Below are positions 16,842 through 27,354 of a stretch of DNA of 64,000 bases, piece after piece (the stretch's first letter is position 1; each line of letters starts with the position of its first letter). This DNA is from Rhodococcus oryzae (GTDB lineage: Bacteria > Actinomycetota > Actinomycetes > Mycobacteriales > Mycobacteriaceae), in NCBI RefSeq assembly GCF_005049235.1, contig NZ_SUMD01000014.1:1-64000 (forward strand), read 5' to 3'. The position numbers were made by a program, and so were the translations under genes. The notes under the pieces were generated by a model that was not told the origin of the DNA, did not search any database, and saw only the letters and a list, made by a program, of their open reading frames with translations.

Positions 16842-18983
16842 CTAGGCCTTCAGCGAGGCGGGCGGGGTGAAGCGCTCGCCGTACTTGGCGGCGAGCTCCT
16901 CCGCGCGCTTGACGAAGCCGGCCTTGCCGCCCTCGTAGCCGAGGACGTACTGGTGAACGCCACCGGTCCAGGCCGGGAAGCCGATGCCCATGATCGAGCC
17001 GATGTTGGCGTCGGCGCTGGTCATCAGGACGCCCTCGTCGAAGCACTTCTGCGTCTCGATGGCCTCGATGAACAGCATCCGCTCGATGAGGTCCTGGATC
17101 GGGGCCTGGTTCGAGCCCGAGTTGAACTGCTCGCGCAGGCCCGCCCACAGGCCGGTGCGCTTGCCGTCGACGTAGTCGTAGAAGCCCGCACCGCCGAGGC
17201 GGCCCTTGCGGTCGTTGCCCTCGACGAGGAAGTTGATGACGTCGCCTGCCGGATCGGCGGGCAGTTCCTTGCCCTCGGCCAGCGCCGCGGCCTTGGACTC
17301 CGCGCGGATCTTCTGCATCAGCGTCAGGTTCAGCTCGTCCGAGAGCTGCAGCGGCGCCGCCGGGTAACCGGCCTGCATGCCCGCCTGCTCGATGGTGGCC
17401 GGCTCGATGCCCTCGGCGACCATGCCGATGGCCTCGTTGATGAAGGTGCCGATGACGCGCGAGGTGAAGAAGCCACGCGAGTCGTTGACCACGATCGGGG
17501 TCTTGCGGATGGCCTGGACGAAGTCGAACACCCGGGCCAGCGCCTCGTCGGAGGTCTTCTCACCGCGGATGATCTCCACAAGCGGCATCTTGTCGACGGG
17601 CGAGAAGAAGTGGATGCCGATGAAGTCTTCCTGGCGCTTGACGCCGGTCGCGAGACCGGTGATCGGCAGCGTCGAGGTGTTGGACCCGAGCAGCGCGTTC
17701 GGCTCGACGATGTCCTCGATCTCCTGGAACACCTTGTGCTTGAGGTCCTGCGACTCGAACACGGCCTCGACGACGAAGTCGACGCCCGCGAAGTCCGCCG
17801 CGTCCGCGGACGGGGTGATGCGCGCCAGCAGGGCGTCCGACTTCTCCTGCGTGGTCTTGCCGCGCGAGAGGGCCTTGGCCTCGATCTTCTCGGAGTACGC
17901 CTTGCCCTTGGTCGCCGCCTCGATGGTGACGTCCTTGAGCACGACCTCGAAGCCGGCCTTCGCCGAGACGTACGCGATGCCCGCGCCCATCATGCCGGCG
18001 CCGAGCACACCGATCTTCTTGATCTCGGTCTTCGCGACGCCCTCGGGGCGCGAGCCGCCGCCGTTGATCGACTGCAGGTCGAAGAAGAACGCCTGGATCA
18101 TGTTCTTCGCGACCTGGCCGGTGACCAGCGAGGTGAAGTAACGCGACTCGATGGTCAGCGCGTTGTCGATGTCGACCTGCGAGCCCTCGACGGCCGCGGC
18201 CATGATCGCGCGCGGGGCCGGCATGGGCGCGCCCTTGAGGGTCTTGCGCAGGTTCGCCGGGAACGCGGGCAGGTTCGCCGCGAATGCCGGGGTGGCGGGG
18301 GTGCCGCCGGGGATCTTGTAGCCCTTGACATCCCACGGCTGCACGCCGGACTCGGGGTTGGCCTTGATCCACGCCTTGGCGGCGGGGACGAGCTCCTCGA
18401 CGGAGGAGACGACCTCGTCGACCAGGCCGACCTCCTTGGCCTGCACCGGTCCACGCTGCTGGCCCTGCAGCAGCATCTGGGTCAGCGCGGTCATCAGGCC
18501 GAACATACGGACGGTGCGGACGACGCCGCCGCCGCCGGGGAGCAGGCCGAGGGTGACCTCGGGCAGGCCGATCTTGACGCCCTTGACGTCCGCGGCGATG
18601 CGGTGGTGGGTGGCCAGCGCGATCTCGAGTCCGCCACCGAGCGCGGCACCGTTGATGCAGGTGACGACCGGCTTGCCGAGGGTCTCGAGGCGACGCAGGT
18701 CAGCCTTCAGCGTGATGCTGTGGTTGAAGATCTCCTCGGCGTTCTCGGGGCCGACCTTGATCATGTTCTTGAGGTCGCCGCCGGCGAAGAAGGTCTTCTT
18801 GCCGGAGGTCAGCACGACGCCGGTGATGGCGTCCTTCTCCGCGTACAGCCGGTCCACGGTGGCCTTCATCGAGGCGATGTAGGCCGCGTTCATGGTGTTC
18901 GCGCCCTGGTTGGGGTCGTCGATGGTGAGCACGACGATTCCGTCGGCGTCCTGCTCCCAGTTGATGATGTTCTGCTCGCTCAC
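16842..18983 (-). CDS. fadB: FadB, multifunctional enoyl-CoA hydratase / 3-hydroxyacyl-CoA dehydrogenase
   Basis: A 713-residue beta-oxidation protein, the usual length of the trifunctional alpha subunit. The N-terminal crotonase domain (about 1-190) has the acid pair E120 (GGGLE) and E142 (LPEV) and the oxyanion segment FFAGGDL. The NAD-binding domain begins near 322 with GVLGAGMMGAG, and the dehydrogenase domain has GIHFFSPVDKMPLVE with its catalytic His. It hydrates 2-enoyl-CoA and oxidises L-3-hydroxyacyl-CoA. It starts 31 bp downstream of fadA in the same operon, so the complex resembles the mycobacterial FadA-FadB (Rv0859-Rv0860) trifunctional enzyme. Confidence 0.96.
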   Translation of the reverse strand: MSEQNIINWEQDADGIVVLTIDDPNQGANTMNAAYIASMKATVDRLYAEKDAITGVVLTSGKKTFFAGGDLKNMIKVGPENAEEIFNHSITLKADLRRLETLGKPVVTCINGAALGGGLEIALATHHRIAADVKGVKIGLPEVTLGLLPGGGGVVRTVRMFGLMTALTQMLLQGQQRGPVQAKEVGLVDEVVSSVEELVPAAKAWIKANPESGVQPWDVKGYKIPGGTPATPAFAANLPAFPANLRKTLKGAPMPAPRAIMAAAVEGSQVDIDNALTIESRYFTSLVTGQVAKNMIQAFFFDLQSINGGGSRPEGVAKTEIKKIGVLGAGMMGAGIAYVSAKAGFEVVLKDVTIEAATKGKAYSEKIEAKALSRGKTTQEKSDALLARITPSADAADFAGVDFVVEAVFESQDLKHKVFQEIEDIVEPNALLGSNTSTLPITGLATGVKRQEDFIGIHFFSPVDKMPLVEIIRGEKTSDEALARVFDFVQAIRKTPIVVNDSRGFFTSRVIGTFINEAIGMVAEGIEPATIEQAGMQAGYPAAPLQLSDELNLTLMQKIRAESKAAALAEGKELPADPAGDVINFLVEGNDRKGRLGGAGFYDYVDGKRTGLWAGLREQFNSGSNQAPIQDLIERMLFIEAIETQKCFDEGVLMTSADANIGSIMGIGFPAWTGGVHQYVLGYEGGKAGFVKRAEELAAKYGERFTPPASLKA

Positions 18984-19014
18984 TGCTTCAGTTCTCCTGG
19001 TAGTCCGGGCCGCG

Positions 19015-20229
19015 TCAGACGCGCTCGATGATGGTGGCCACGCCCATGCCGCCGCCGATGCACAGCGTGATGAGCGCGTAGCGGGCGTTGCGCCGCTCGA
19101 GCTCGTCGACCATGGTTCCGGTGATCATGGCGCCGGTGGCTCCGAGCGGGTGGCCCATCGCGATGGCGCCGCCGTTGACGTTCAGCTTCTCGTCCGGGAC
19201 GTTCATGTCCTTCTGGAACTTGAGCACCACGGAGGCGAACGCCTCGTTGATCTCGACGAGGTCCATGTCCTCGATCGTCAGACCCGCGGCGGCCAGCGCC
19301 TTCTTGGCGGCGGGCGTCGGGCCGGTCAGCATGATGGTCGAGTCGGCGCCGGAGGTGGCGGTGGCCACGACGCGGGCGCGCGGGGTCAGGCCCATGTCCT
19401 TGCCGGCCTGCTCGGAGCCGACGAGCACCAGCGCGGCGCCGTCGACGATGCCGGAGCTGTTGCCGCCGTGGTGGACGTGGTTGATCTTCTCGACGAAGTG
19501 GTACTTCTGCAGCGAGACGGCGTCGAAGCCGCCCATCTCGCCGACCGTCGCGAACGCGGGGGCGAGGGTGCCCAGCGACTCCGCCGTGGTGCCGGGGCGC
19601 ATGTGCTCGTCGTTGTCGAGGATGGTGATGCCGTTGAGGTCCTTGACCGGCACGACGGACTTGGCGAAGTAGCCGCCCGCCCACGCCTTGGCGGCCAGGT
19701 CCTGCGAGCGCACCGCGTAGGCGTCGACGATGTCGCGGGTGAAGCCCTCGATGGTGGCGATCAGGTCGGCACCCACGCCCTGCGGCACGAAGTAGTTGTC
19801 GTAGTTGGTGGCCGGGTCCAGCGCCCACGGGCCGCCGTCGGAGCCCATCGGGACGCGGGACATCGACTCGACGCCGCCGGCGATGACCAGCTCGTCCCAG
19901 CCGGAGCGGACCTTCTGCGCGGCGATGTTGACGGCCTCGAGGCCGGAGGCACAGAAACGGTTGAGCTGCACGCCGCCGACGGTGTCGGGCAGGCCGGCGT
20001 CGTTGACCGCGATGCGCGCGATGTCCATGCCCTGGTCGCCGACCGGGGTGACGACACCGAGGACCAGATCCGAGATGCGGTTCTCGTCGAGGTCGGGGAA
20101 GCGCACGCGCAGCTCGTCGATCAGGCCGGTGACCAGCGAGATCGGCTTGACCGAGTGAAGCGAACCGGTCTTCTTTCCTCGGCCACGTGGGGTTCGGATG
20201 GCTTCATAAATGAATGCCTCTGTGGTCAC
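19015..20229 (-). CDS. fadA: FadA, acetyl-CoA C-acyltransferase (thiolase)
   Basis: A 404-residue thiolase II-type enzyme that cleaves 3-ketoacyl-CoA with CoA. The catalytic residues are all visible: nucleophile C93 ([10 protein letters not shown]), H360 (GHPLGATG) and C390 (CIGGGMG). The GTG at 20229 is chosen because it gives the usual [16 protein letters not shown]-like start and follows AGGAAGGA; a longer in-frame frame begins at 20292 without support. It is the first gene of the fadA-fadB operon, and a KstR-type palindrome lies 131 bp upstream. Confidence 0.96.
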   Translation of the reverse strand: MTTEAFIYEAIRTPRGRGKKTGSLHSVKPISLVTGLIDELRVRFPDLDENRISDLVLGVVTPVGDQGMDIARIAVNDAGLPDTVGGVQLNRFCASGLEAVNIAAQKVRSGWDELVIAGGVESMSRVPMGSDGGPWALDPATNYDNYFVPQGVGADLIATIEGFTRDIVDAYAVRSQDLAAKAWAGGYFAKSVVPVKDLNGITILDNDEHMRPGTTAESLGTLAPAFATVGEMGGFDAVSLQKYHFVEKINHVHHGGNSSGIVDGAALVLVGSEQAGKDMGLTPRARVVATATSGADSTIMLTGPTPAAKKALAAAGLTIEDMDLVEINEAFASVVLKFQKDMNVPDEKLNVNGGAIAMGHPLGATGAMITGTMVDELERRNARYALITLCIGGGMGVATIIERV

Positions 20230-20609
20230 TGTGAGGTGTTCCTTCCTGTGCACGGCTCCGCCGCGTGCGTGGTGTTCGCAATGGCAGTTCAAACGTCATC
20301 GCCGGGCGCCGACTCGAGCGGCGCCTGACCCGAGGCATAGACCTCGACGCAAGCCATACTAGAACTCGTTTCAAAATTGGGTCTAGGACCGAACCGAGCG
20401 GGCTCTGTGACCGTTGCGATCGTCACGACGGGCCGGGGTCCGGGTCGGTTCTAGGCACACGGCTCAGCCGAGGCCTGTCTGCCGCCACCGAATCTGCCGC
20501 TTTCCTGGAAGTGTCGCGACTCGCGGTGTTCAATAGGCCCTGGACAACCGCGGGCATCGCCGCGGGCAAGGTGCTGGTTCTCGAGGTTCTTCCTTCCCAA
20601 GGAGTTCTC
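20230..20609. promoter_or_regulatory. 380-bp divergent control region of fadA and the acyl-ACP desaturase
   Basis: This gap separates fadA (minus) from the desaturase gene (plus) and contains no convincing gene. It includes the operator-like palindrome at 20360-20373 and AAGGAG at 20599-20604, the ribosome site of the desaturase. The region near 20350-20380 is the most A/T-rich part and probably holds a promoter. Confidence 0.5.
20360..20373. promoter_or_regulatory. KstR-type operator TAGAACTCGTTTCA
   Basis: The 14-mer fits TnnAACnnGTTnnA, the published palindrome bound by KstR, the TetR-family repressor of steroid and cholesterol catabolism in mycobacteria and rhodococci. It lies upstream of both fadA and the desaturase. 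Which gene it controls, and whether KstR or another TetR protein binds, cannot be decided from the sequence. Confidence 0.55.
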
Positions 20610-21548
20610 ATGACCATGACGTTCACCCAGCTCGACCTGCTCAGGGAGCTCGAGCCGACGGTCGAAGCCAATCTCAACCGGCACCTGTCGATGACCAAGA
20701 ACTGGAATCCGCACGACTACGTGCCCTGGGACGAGGGCAGGAACTTCGCGGAAATGGGTGGGGTGGACTGGGACCCGGACCAGTCGCGGCTCTCCGAGCT
20801 GGCCAAGGTCGCCATGATCACGAACCTGCTGACCGAGGACAACCTGCCCTCGTATCACCGCGAGATCGCCGCCAGCTTCTCCCTCGACGGGGCGTGGGGC
20901 ACCTGGGTCAACCGGTGGACGGCGGAGGAGAACCGGCACGGGATCGTCATGCGCGACTACCTGGTGGTCACCCGGGCCGTCGACCCTGTCCAGCTCGAGC
21001 AGTACCGGATGGAACACCTGACCAACGGCCTCGACTCACCGCTGAACGCCGCGTTCCTGCCGTCGGTGGCCTACGTGACGTTCCAGGAGCTCGCCACCCG
21101 GCTGTCGCACCGCAACACCGGGCATGCCTGCGCGGACGACGTCGCGGAGCGGATGCTGGACCGGATCGCGGCGGATGAGAACCTGCACATGGTCTTCTAC
21201 CGAACCCTCGCAGGCGCCGCCATGGATCTCGTGCCCGACGCGGCGCTCGAGGCGATCACCGACGTGCTGCTCAATTTCCAGATGCCCGGCCAGTCCATGC
21301 CCGGCTTCCGGCGGAACGCGGTGCTCCTCGCCAAATACGGCATCTACGATCTCCGGCAGCATCTCGACGACGTCGTCATGCCGGTGCTCCGCATCTGGAA
21401 CGTGTTCGAGCGCAACGACTTCACCGATGCGGGCGAGCGGGCGCGGGACCGGCTGGCGGCCCACCTCGACGATCTCCGCCGCGCTGCCGAGCGGTTCGAG
21501 GAATCGCGGGATCGGATGCTCGCCCGCGAGGCCGCGCGCGCGGAATAG
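20610..21548 (+). CDS. Acyl-[ACP] desaturase (DesA family, di-iron)
   Basis: A 312-residue soluble stearoyl-ACP-desaturase-type enzyme that introduces a cis double bond into an acyl-ACP chain using O2 and ferredoxin electrons. The di-iron ligands can be placed: E76 (LLTEDN), E107 and H110 (EENRH), E160 (TFQEL), E190 and H193 (DENLH). The length and ENLP-like context match mycobacterial DesA1/DesA2. ATG 20610 has AAGGAG at ideal spacing. It could supply the unsaturated chains used by the methyltransferase pair at 10041-12799 or mycolic acid precursors; that link is inference. Confidence 0.93.
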   Translation: MTMTFTQLDLLRELEPTVEANLNRHLSMTKNWNPHDYVPWDEGRNFAEMGGVDWDPDQSRLSELAKVAMITNLLTEDNLPSYHREIAASFSLDGAWGTWVNRWTAEENRHGIVMRDYLVVTRAVDPVQLEQYRMEHLTNGLDSPLNAAFLPSVAYVTFQELATRLSHRNTGHACADDVAERMLDRIAADENLHMVFYRTLAGAAMDLVPDAALEAITDVLLNFQMPGQSMPGFRRNAVLLAKYGIYDLRQHLDDVVMPVLRIWNVFERNDFTDAGERARDRLAAHLDDLRRAAERFEESRDRMLAREAARAE

Positions 21549-21648
21549 TCGTCACGCGCCGGGCTGGCGACGGCAACGCTGGTCGGCAGCACCTCGCCGC
21601 CCTATCGTGATGGAACCGAAACCGGCACGAACGAGGGGCAGCAAGCCG

Positions 21649-22614
21649 ATGCAGGGATCCATTGTGTGGCACTGGAACGTCAGTCTTCGAGCACGGCTGG
21701 TGTTCTGGTTCGCGAGAATCTTCATCAAACCGCTGTTCACGGTGTGGCCGATGTCCGATCGCGGCATCCTCGCGCTCGGGAAGCTCGATGAGTGGTCCGA
21801 TCGGACGCCTGCCCCGAAGGGCGTGAGCATCGAGGCGGTGACACTGGGCGGGGTGCGGTGCGAGAAGGTCACCCATCCGAGGCGCGCAACCGACGCTCTG
21901 CAGGGCGCGACCATCCTCTACTTCCACGGCGGCGGATTCGTCTTCTGCGGGCTGGCCACCCATCGCGCCGCCTGCGGGGCACTCGCTGCCCGCTCGGGTG
22001 TCCCGGTGATCTCGGTCGAGTACCGGCAGCTGCCGTACGGCGGCATCGGCACCTCCCTGTTTGACGCGATGGCGGCCTACACCGCGCTGCTGGAGACCTG
22101 TGAGGACCCGACGCGGATCATCGTCGCCGGCGATTCCGCGGGCGGCTATCTCGCGATGAAGGTTGCCGAGATCACCGCGCTGCAGGGCATCACGCCGCCG
22201 GCAGCGGTCATCGGTTACTCGCCGCTGCTCAATGTCGACCTAGAGTCACACGACCCGGAATACATGAAGCGCGACGCCTACCTGCCGATGCGTCAGGTGC
22301 GCAAGCTCAAGGACCGCTGGCTCGCGGGTCCGGACCTGATCGTCGGGGCGCAGTCGCCGGTGGCGGCCGACCCGGCGCTGTTCCCGCCGGTGTTCCTCTC
22401 CGCCGCCGAGTACGAGTTGATGCGGCCCGACGTCGAGGTCATGACCGACCGTCTCGAGCGGGCGGGCCGGCCGGTGGAGACCCACCTGTGGAGCGGTCAG
22501 ATCCACGCGTTCCCGGTGCTCGGCATCATGCTCGAGGAGAGCAAGACCCTCATCGCGCTCAGCATCGATTTCGCCAGGCGAAACGTGGCGTCGCGCGAGC
22601 GTCGTTCGGCCTAG
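21649..22614 (+). CDS. HSL-family esterase/lipase (alpha/beta hydrolase fold-3)
   Basis: A 321-residue hydrolase with the hormone-sensitive-lipase oxyanion motif HGGG at 93-96, nucleophile S163 in GDSAGG, an Asp in the YELMRPDVEV region, and the C-terminal catalytic His in GQIHAF. The first 35 residues include a hydrophobic, Arg-flanked segment (ARLVFWFARIFIKPLF) that could associate with the membrane. ATG 21649 is favoured because GAGGGG lies upstream; ATG 21610 is a possible earlier start. It hydrolyses short to medium acyl esters by family; the natural substrate is unknown. The gene lies 100 bp after the desaturase. Confidence 0.88.
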   Translation: MQGSIVWHWNVSLRARLVFWFARIFIKPLFTVWPMSDRGILALGKLDEWSDRTPAPKGVSIEAVTLGGVRCEKVTHPRRATDALQGATILYFHGGGFVFCGLATHRAACGALAARSGVPVISVEYRQLPYGGIGTSLFDAMAAYTALLETCEDPTRIIVAGDSAGGYLAMKVAEITALQGITPPAAVIGYSPLLNVDLESHDPEYMKRDAYLPMRQVRKLKDRWLAGPDLIVGAQSPVAADPALFPPVFLSAAEYELMRPDVEVMTDRLERAGRPVETHLWSGQIHAFPVLGIMLEESKTLIALSIDFARRNVASRERRSA

Positions 22615-22666
22615 TCCCTGCCCAACGACCCTGCGCGACCTCCCTTGCGTTCCAACGCTTGCGCCG

Positions 22667-22711
22667 ATCCGCTCGGCGACGGCAGAACCATGTCGCCGTC
22701 GCCGAGCGGAT
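22667..22711. terminator. 16-bp perfect hairpin between convergent genes
   Basis: The arms 22667-22682 and 22696-22711 pair perfectly with a 13-base loop. It lies between the esterase and the convergent mIHF gene and probably ends both transcripts. Confidence 0.7.
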
Positions 22712-22720
22712 GGGGTGCGT

Positions 22721-23032
22721 TCAGCCGAGTTTCGCGAGTAGGTCAGCGCGCTGGCGCGAACCCAGGCCGGACACCCGCCGTGTCTCGGCGATCCCGACGG
22801 ACTCGGCGATGTCGCGAGCCTTGATCTTCCCGAAATGCGGAAGGGACTCGAGCAGGTAGAGCACCTTCGTTTTTCCGACGATCTCGTCCGACTCTGCTCG
22901 GTCCAGGATCTCGGTGAAGGTGAGTTTCCCCGACTTGAGGCCCTCACGAAGTTCCGACCGTGCCTTGCGGGACGCCGCTGCCTTCTCCAGGGCCGCGGCA
23001 CGTTGTTCGGGAGTCAAGGTGGGCAGTGCCAT
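22721..23032 (-). CDS. mihF: Mycobacterial-type integration host factor (mIHF) paralogue
   Basis: A 103-residue protein that clearly resembles mIHF (Rv1388): it opens MALPTLTPEQRAAALEKAA, has the S13/H2TH-like segment LPHFGKIKARDIAESVGI at about 65-82, and ends in the basic DNA-binding motif TRRVSGLGSRQR. mIHF is a nucleoid-associated protein of actinobacteria needed for phage L5 integration and for global gene control. ATG 23032 is used because GAGAGGA lies nine bases upstream; the ATG at 23041 overlaps that site. The usual mihF lies next to gmk (established for the family), which is not seen here, so this looks like a second, stand-alone copy. Confidence 0.9.
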   Translation of the reverse strand: MALPTLTPEQRAAALEKAAASRKARSELREGLKSGKLTFTEILDRAESDEIVGKTKVLYLLESLPHFGKIKARDIAESVGIAETRRVSGLGSRQRADLLAKLG

Positions 23033-23161
23033 GATGGGCATCCTCTCGCTTGGTTACCGACGAACCCAGGCTAGAACGGTGCCGTCGTTCGGCCGTTCAT
23101 TGCTGAACTCGCGTGTCGGATCCAAATGGCGAATAACTCAAAGGCGACTGCGGAGCCTCGG

Positions 23162-23245
23162 TCAGGAGGCGATCAGCTCGTCGATCTGGTTGATCGCCGA
23201 CGAGGCCCCCTCGACCACACCCATGTCCAGCACCTGCTGCAGCGC
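23162..23245 (-). pseudogene. Possible C-terminal remnant of an SRPBCC/AHSA1-type gene
   Basis: On the minus strand a short open stretch ending at 23162 reads QQVLDMGVVEGASSAINQ then IDELIAS and stops. This resembles the C-terminal helix of AHSA1-like SRPBCC proteins (GMxxGxxxxxxxLDELL). Upstream the frame runs straight into low-complexity sequence and the dnaX end, so only about 27 residues are left. The rest of the 23033-23357 gap (325 bp) holds one hairpin and no recognisable gene. Confidence 0.35.
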
Positions 23246-23257
23246 CCCGCCGCTTCC

Positions 23258-23318
23258 GCCGAGTGTGCACCTGTCGGGGCAAAGGCCCAGGACAGGCGAC
23301 GACAGCTGCACACTCGGC
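23258..23318 (-). terminator. Inverted repeat downstream of dnaX
   Basis: GCCGAGTGTGCA at 23258-23269 and its reverse complement at 23307-23318 form a 12-bp stem, and an inner CCTGTC/GACAGG pair can extend it. It begins about 40 bp after the dnaX stop on the minus strand. There is no U-tract, so the terminator call rests on position. Confidence 0.5.
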
Positions 23319-23357
23319 GAGGCGGGCGCGGGAGGGTGAGCGAACGAGACGGGCTTG

Positions 23358-25700
23358 TCAGCCGTCGATTCGCTTGGCCCCGAGGTGGGTCTCCAGCAAC
23401 TGGAGCGCGATCTCCTCGGGATCGCGGCGGACGGATGGATCGGCCGGCTCGGCGGCCTGCGCCATCATCTCTTCCTCGTCCTCCGGGGTGACCGACTCGG
23501 GCGTGGCGGGCGGCGGGCCCGGATCGTCCGGATAGTCGGGTTCCTCGGGCGGCGGGATGTCGTCCGCGCCGGACCCCGACGTCGCCTCGGTCCGCGGGGC
23601 GGGGGCGGATGCCGCCTGCTCCTGGCTCGGACGCGAGAATCGCGGCGCGCCCGCCGGTTTCGCCTGCTGTTGCCGGGCTGGCTGAGCACGTGGAGGAGCA
23701 TCGGCGGGCGCGGCGGTACCGACCTCGCAGTCGATCGCCCAGTCCACTCCGAACACTTCCCGCAGCGCGTCGCGGATCACGTCGGCATTGCGCGGCTCCA
23801 CCAGACGCTTGGCCAGCGGCGCGGAGGCATGGATGAGGATGAGGCGGTCGTTCTCCACCGCCCTGACGGTGGCGCCCGAGAGCATCACCTCGACGGTGCG
23901 GCTCCGGTCTCGCACCTTCGCCCTGACCTCGGACCACACGGCGCGGACCGCGGTGGCGTCGGGCTGACCGGCCGCTGCGGGCGCGGACACCGGCGGCGCG
24001 ACCGGCTCGGATGGCGCCGGCTCGGGTTCCGCGACGGCCGCCGGTTCCGGTTCACGCGCAGGCACCTGCTCGACGGGGGGCGCAACGGATTCGGGCGTGA
24101 CCGCTTCCCGGACAACAGGTTCCGAGACTACGGGCTCGGGGGCGACAGGCTCGGGTACGACGGGCTCCGGGACCGAAGGGGCCGGGGCAAGCGGTTCCGA
24201 GGCCGCGAGGGCGGGCTCCGGCGACTGCGGGACGGGCTCCGACGCCGCGGCGGACGCCTCGACCGGAGCGTCGGCCTGCTCCGCGGGTTGCGCCGCACTC
24301 GGCTCCGGTGCACCACGTTCGGCCGCCACGGGGGCGACGACCTCCGGCTGGACCGGCTCGGACCGAACCGGCGGCGCCGGTTCCGGCGACGCCGATTGAA
24401 CGGGTTCCGGGTGCCGCTGCTGCGCCGCCGCGCGCTGCGACGGACGCTGGTAGATCGGCTCGGGCTCCGGGGTACTCGGGCGCGCCGCGGGCTCCGCGGG
24501 CGCGCTCGATCGTGTTCCGGCGACCGGCTCCGCCACCGGCAGGCCACCCTCGGCCCGCCGTTCGAGCCGCTCCAGCCGTTGCAGCACAGCCGATTCCGCA
24601 TCCGTTGCGGACGGCAGGAGCATCCGGGCGCACATCACCTCGAGCAGCAGCCTGGGTGCCGTGGCCCCTCGCATCTCTCCCAGTCCTGCGTGCAGGACCT
24701 CGGCGTAGCGGGCCAGGGTCGCGGGACCGATCCGTTCCGCCTCCTCGCGGATCCGCTCGAGCACGTCCCCGGGCGCGTCGACCAGGCCGCGCTCACCCGC
24801 GTCGGGGACCGCCCGCATCAGGATCAGGTCGCGGATCCGCTCGAGCAGATCCACCGCGAATCGTCGCGGATCGTGGCCGGCGTCCATCACCTTGTCCACG
24901 GTGCCGAAGAGCGCGGCGCCGTCACCGGCGGCGAGCGCATCAACAGCGTCGTCGATGAGCGCGACGTCGGTGACGCCGAGCAGGGACAGCGCGCGCTGAT
25001 AGGTGACGCCCTCGTCGCCCGCACCGGCCAGCAGCTGGTCGAGCACGCTGAGCGAGTCGCGCGGCGACCCGCCGCCCGCGCGGATCACCAGCGGATAGAC
25101 CGGGGCCTCGACGGCGACGTTCTCCTGCGCGCAGATCTTCTCCAGCAGTCCGCGCATGGTCGACGGCGCCAGCAGCCGGAACGGGTAGTGGTGGGTGCGC
25201 GACCGGATCGTCGGCAGCACCTTCTCCGGCTCGGTGGTCGCGAAGACGAAGATCAGGTGCTCCGGCGGCTCCTCGACGATCTTGAGCAGTGCGTTGAAGC
25301 CCGCGGTGGTGACCATGTGGGCCTCGTCCACGATGAAGATGCGGTACCGGGACTCCGCGGGCGCGTAGAACGCCCGGTCACGCAGCTCGCGGGTGTCGTC
25401 GACGCCGCCGTGGCTTGCCGCGTCCAGCTCGATCACGTCGAGGTTGCCCGGGCCGCCGGGGGCGAGCGCCACGCACGACGAGCACACCCCGCACGGGGTG
25501 GAGGTCGGACCCTCCACACAGTTCAGCGACCGGGCCAGGATCCGGGCGGACGACGTCTTGCCGCAGCCGCGCGGGCCCGAGAACAGGTACGCGTGGTTGA
25601 TGCGCCCCGCGTCGAGGGCGATGCTCAGGGGGTCGGTGACGTGCTCCTGCCCCACCACCTCCGCGAAGGTTGCCGGTCGATATTTCCGGTAGAGGGCCAC
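23358..25700 (-). CDS. dnaX: DnaX, DNA polymerase III gamma/tau clamp-loader subunit
   Basis: A 780-residue clamp-loader ATPase. The AAA+ domain has Walker A GPRGCGKT (42-49), a zinc module C61/C70/C73/C76, and DEAH-type Walker B (125-128), followed by sensor residues in FATTEPEKVLPTIRSR. After about residue 390 comes a roughly 240-residue Pro/Glu/Ala-rich linker with many PEP-type repeats, then a tau-like C-terminal domain (VRAVWSEVRAKVRDRSRTVEVML) and an acidic tail. No slippery A/T run is obvious, so a frameshift product is not predicted. GTG 25700 gives the universal ALYRKYRPATF start; an upstream extension is rejected. Position matches Rv3721c. Confidence 0.96.
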   Translation of the reverse strand: MALYRKYRPATFAEVVGQEHVTDPLSIALDAGRINHAYLFSGPRGCGKTSSARILARSLNCVEGPTSTPCGVCSSCVALAPGGPGNLDVIELDAASHGGVDDTRELRDRAFYAPAESRYRIFIVDEAHMVTTAGFNALLKIVEEPPEHLIFVFATTEPEKVLPTIRSRTHHYPFRLLAPSTMRGLLEKICAQENVAVEAPVYPLVIRAGGGSPRDSLSVLDQLLAGAGDEGVTYQRALSLLGVTDVALIDDAVDALAAGDGAALFGTVDKVMDAGHDPRRFAVDLLERIRDLILMRAVPDAGERGLVDAPGDVLERIREEAERIGPATLARYAEVLHAGLGEMRGATAPRLLLEVMCARMLLPSATDAESAVLQRLERLERRAEGGLPVAEPVAGTRSSAPAEPAARPSTPEPEPIYQRPSQRAAAQQRHPEPVQSASPEPAPPVRSEPVQPEVVAPVAAERGAPEPSAAQPAEQADAPVEASAAASEPVPQSPEPALAASEPLAPAPSVPEPVVPEPVAPEPVVSEPVVREAVTPESVAPPVEQVPAREPEPAAVAEPEPAPSEPVAPPVSAPAAAGQPDATAVRAVWSEVRAKVRDRSRTVEVMLSGATVRAVENDRLILIHASAPLAKRLVEPRNADVIRDALREVFGVDWAIDCEVGTAAPADAPPRAQPARQQQAKPAGAPRFSRPSQEQAASAPAPRTEATSGSGADDIPPPEEPDYPDDPGPPPATPESVTPEDEEEMMAQAAEPADPSVRRDPEEIALQLLETHLGAKRIDG

Positions 25701-25907
25701 GCGGAGAGGGTACCGGCGAAGGGCGACACCGCGTCGGCGGACCGCCGCCCCCGGGCTGCCGGCGCCGGATCCCGCACCTGCGCGACGGCCAGGGTGAGCG
25801 GATTCCGAAACACAGCCGCAACACATTGGCAGCGCGGGCGAAACCGTGACAGACCATCGTCACCACTCGCGTGCGGCCGAGGCCCACACGCGTGAGGAGA
25901 AACCGAC

Positions 25908-27245
<1,338 letters not shown>

Positions 27246-27354
27246 ACCGGGACGCCCTGCCTGCGGGTTCGGTACGATCCGCCCGGTCCGGATAGGTAGG
27301 ACCTTCAGCAGCGACCTCCGCCCGGAGGCGCCCGCGACCGGACCAGGAACGACG

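Noticed and set aside
16953-19031. 692-residue open frame on the plus strand opposite fadB
   Set aside because: Pure shadow of fadB: Asp/Val/Leu/Arg-rich composition with no motif, while fadB has a full set of catalytic residues.
23258-23318. Inverted repeat as insertion-sequence ends
   Set aside because: No transposase fragment or target duplication nearby; the position fits a dnaX terminator.
23358-25700. Programmed frameshift in dnaX producing a short gamma form
   Set aside because: No A-rich slippery heptamer with downstream hairpin was seen near the end of the ATPase region.
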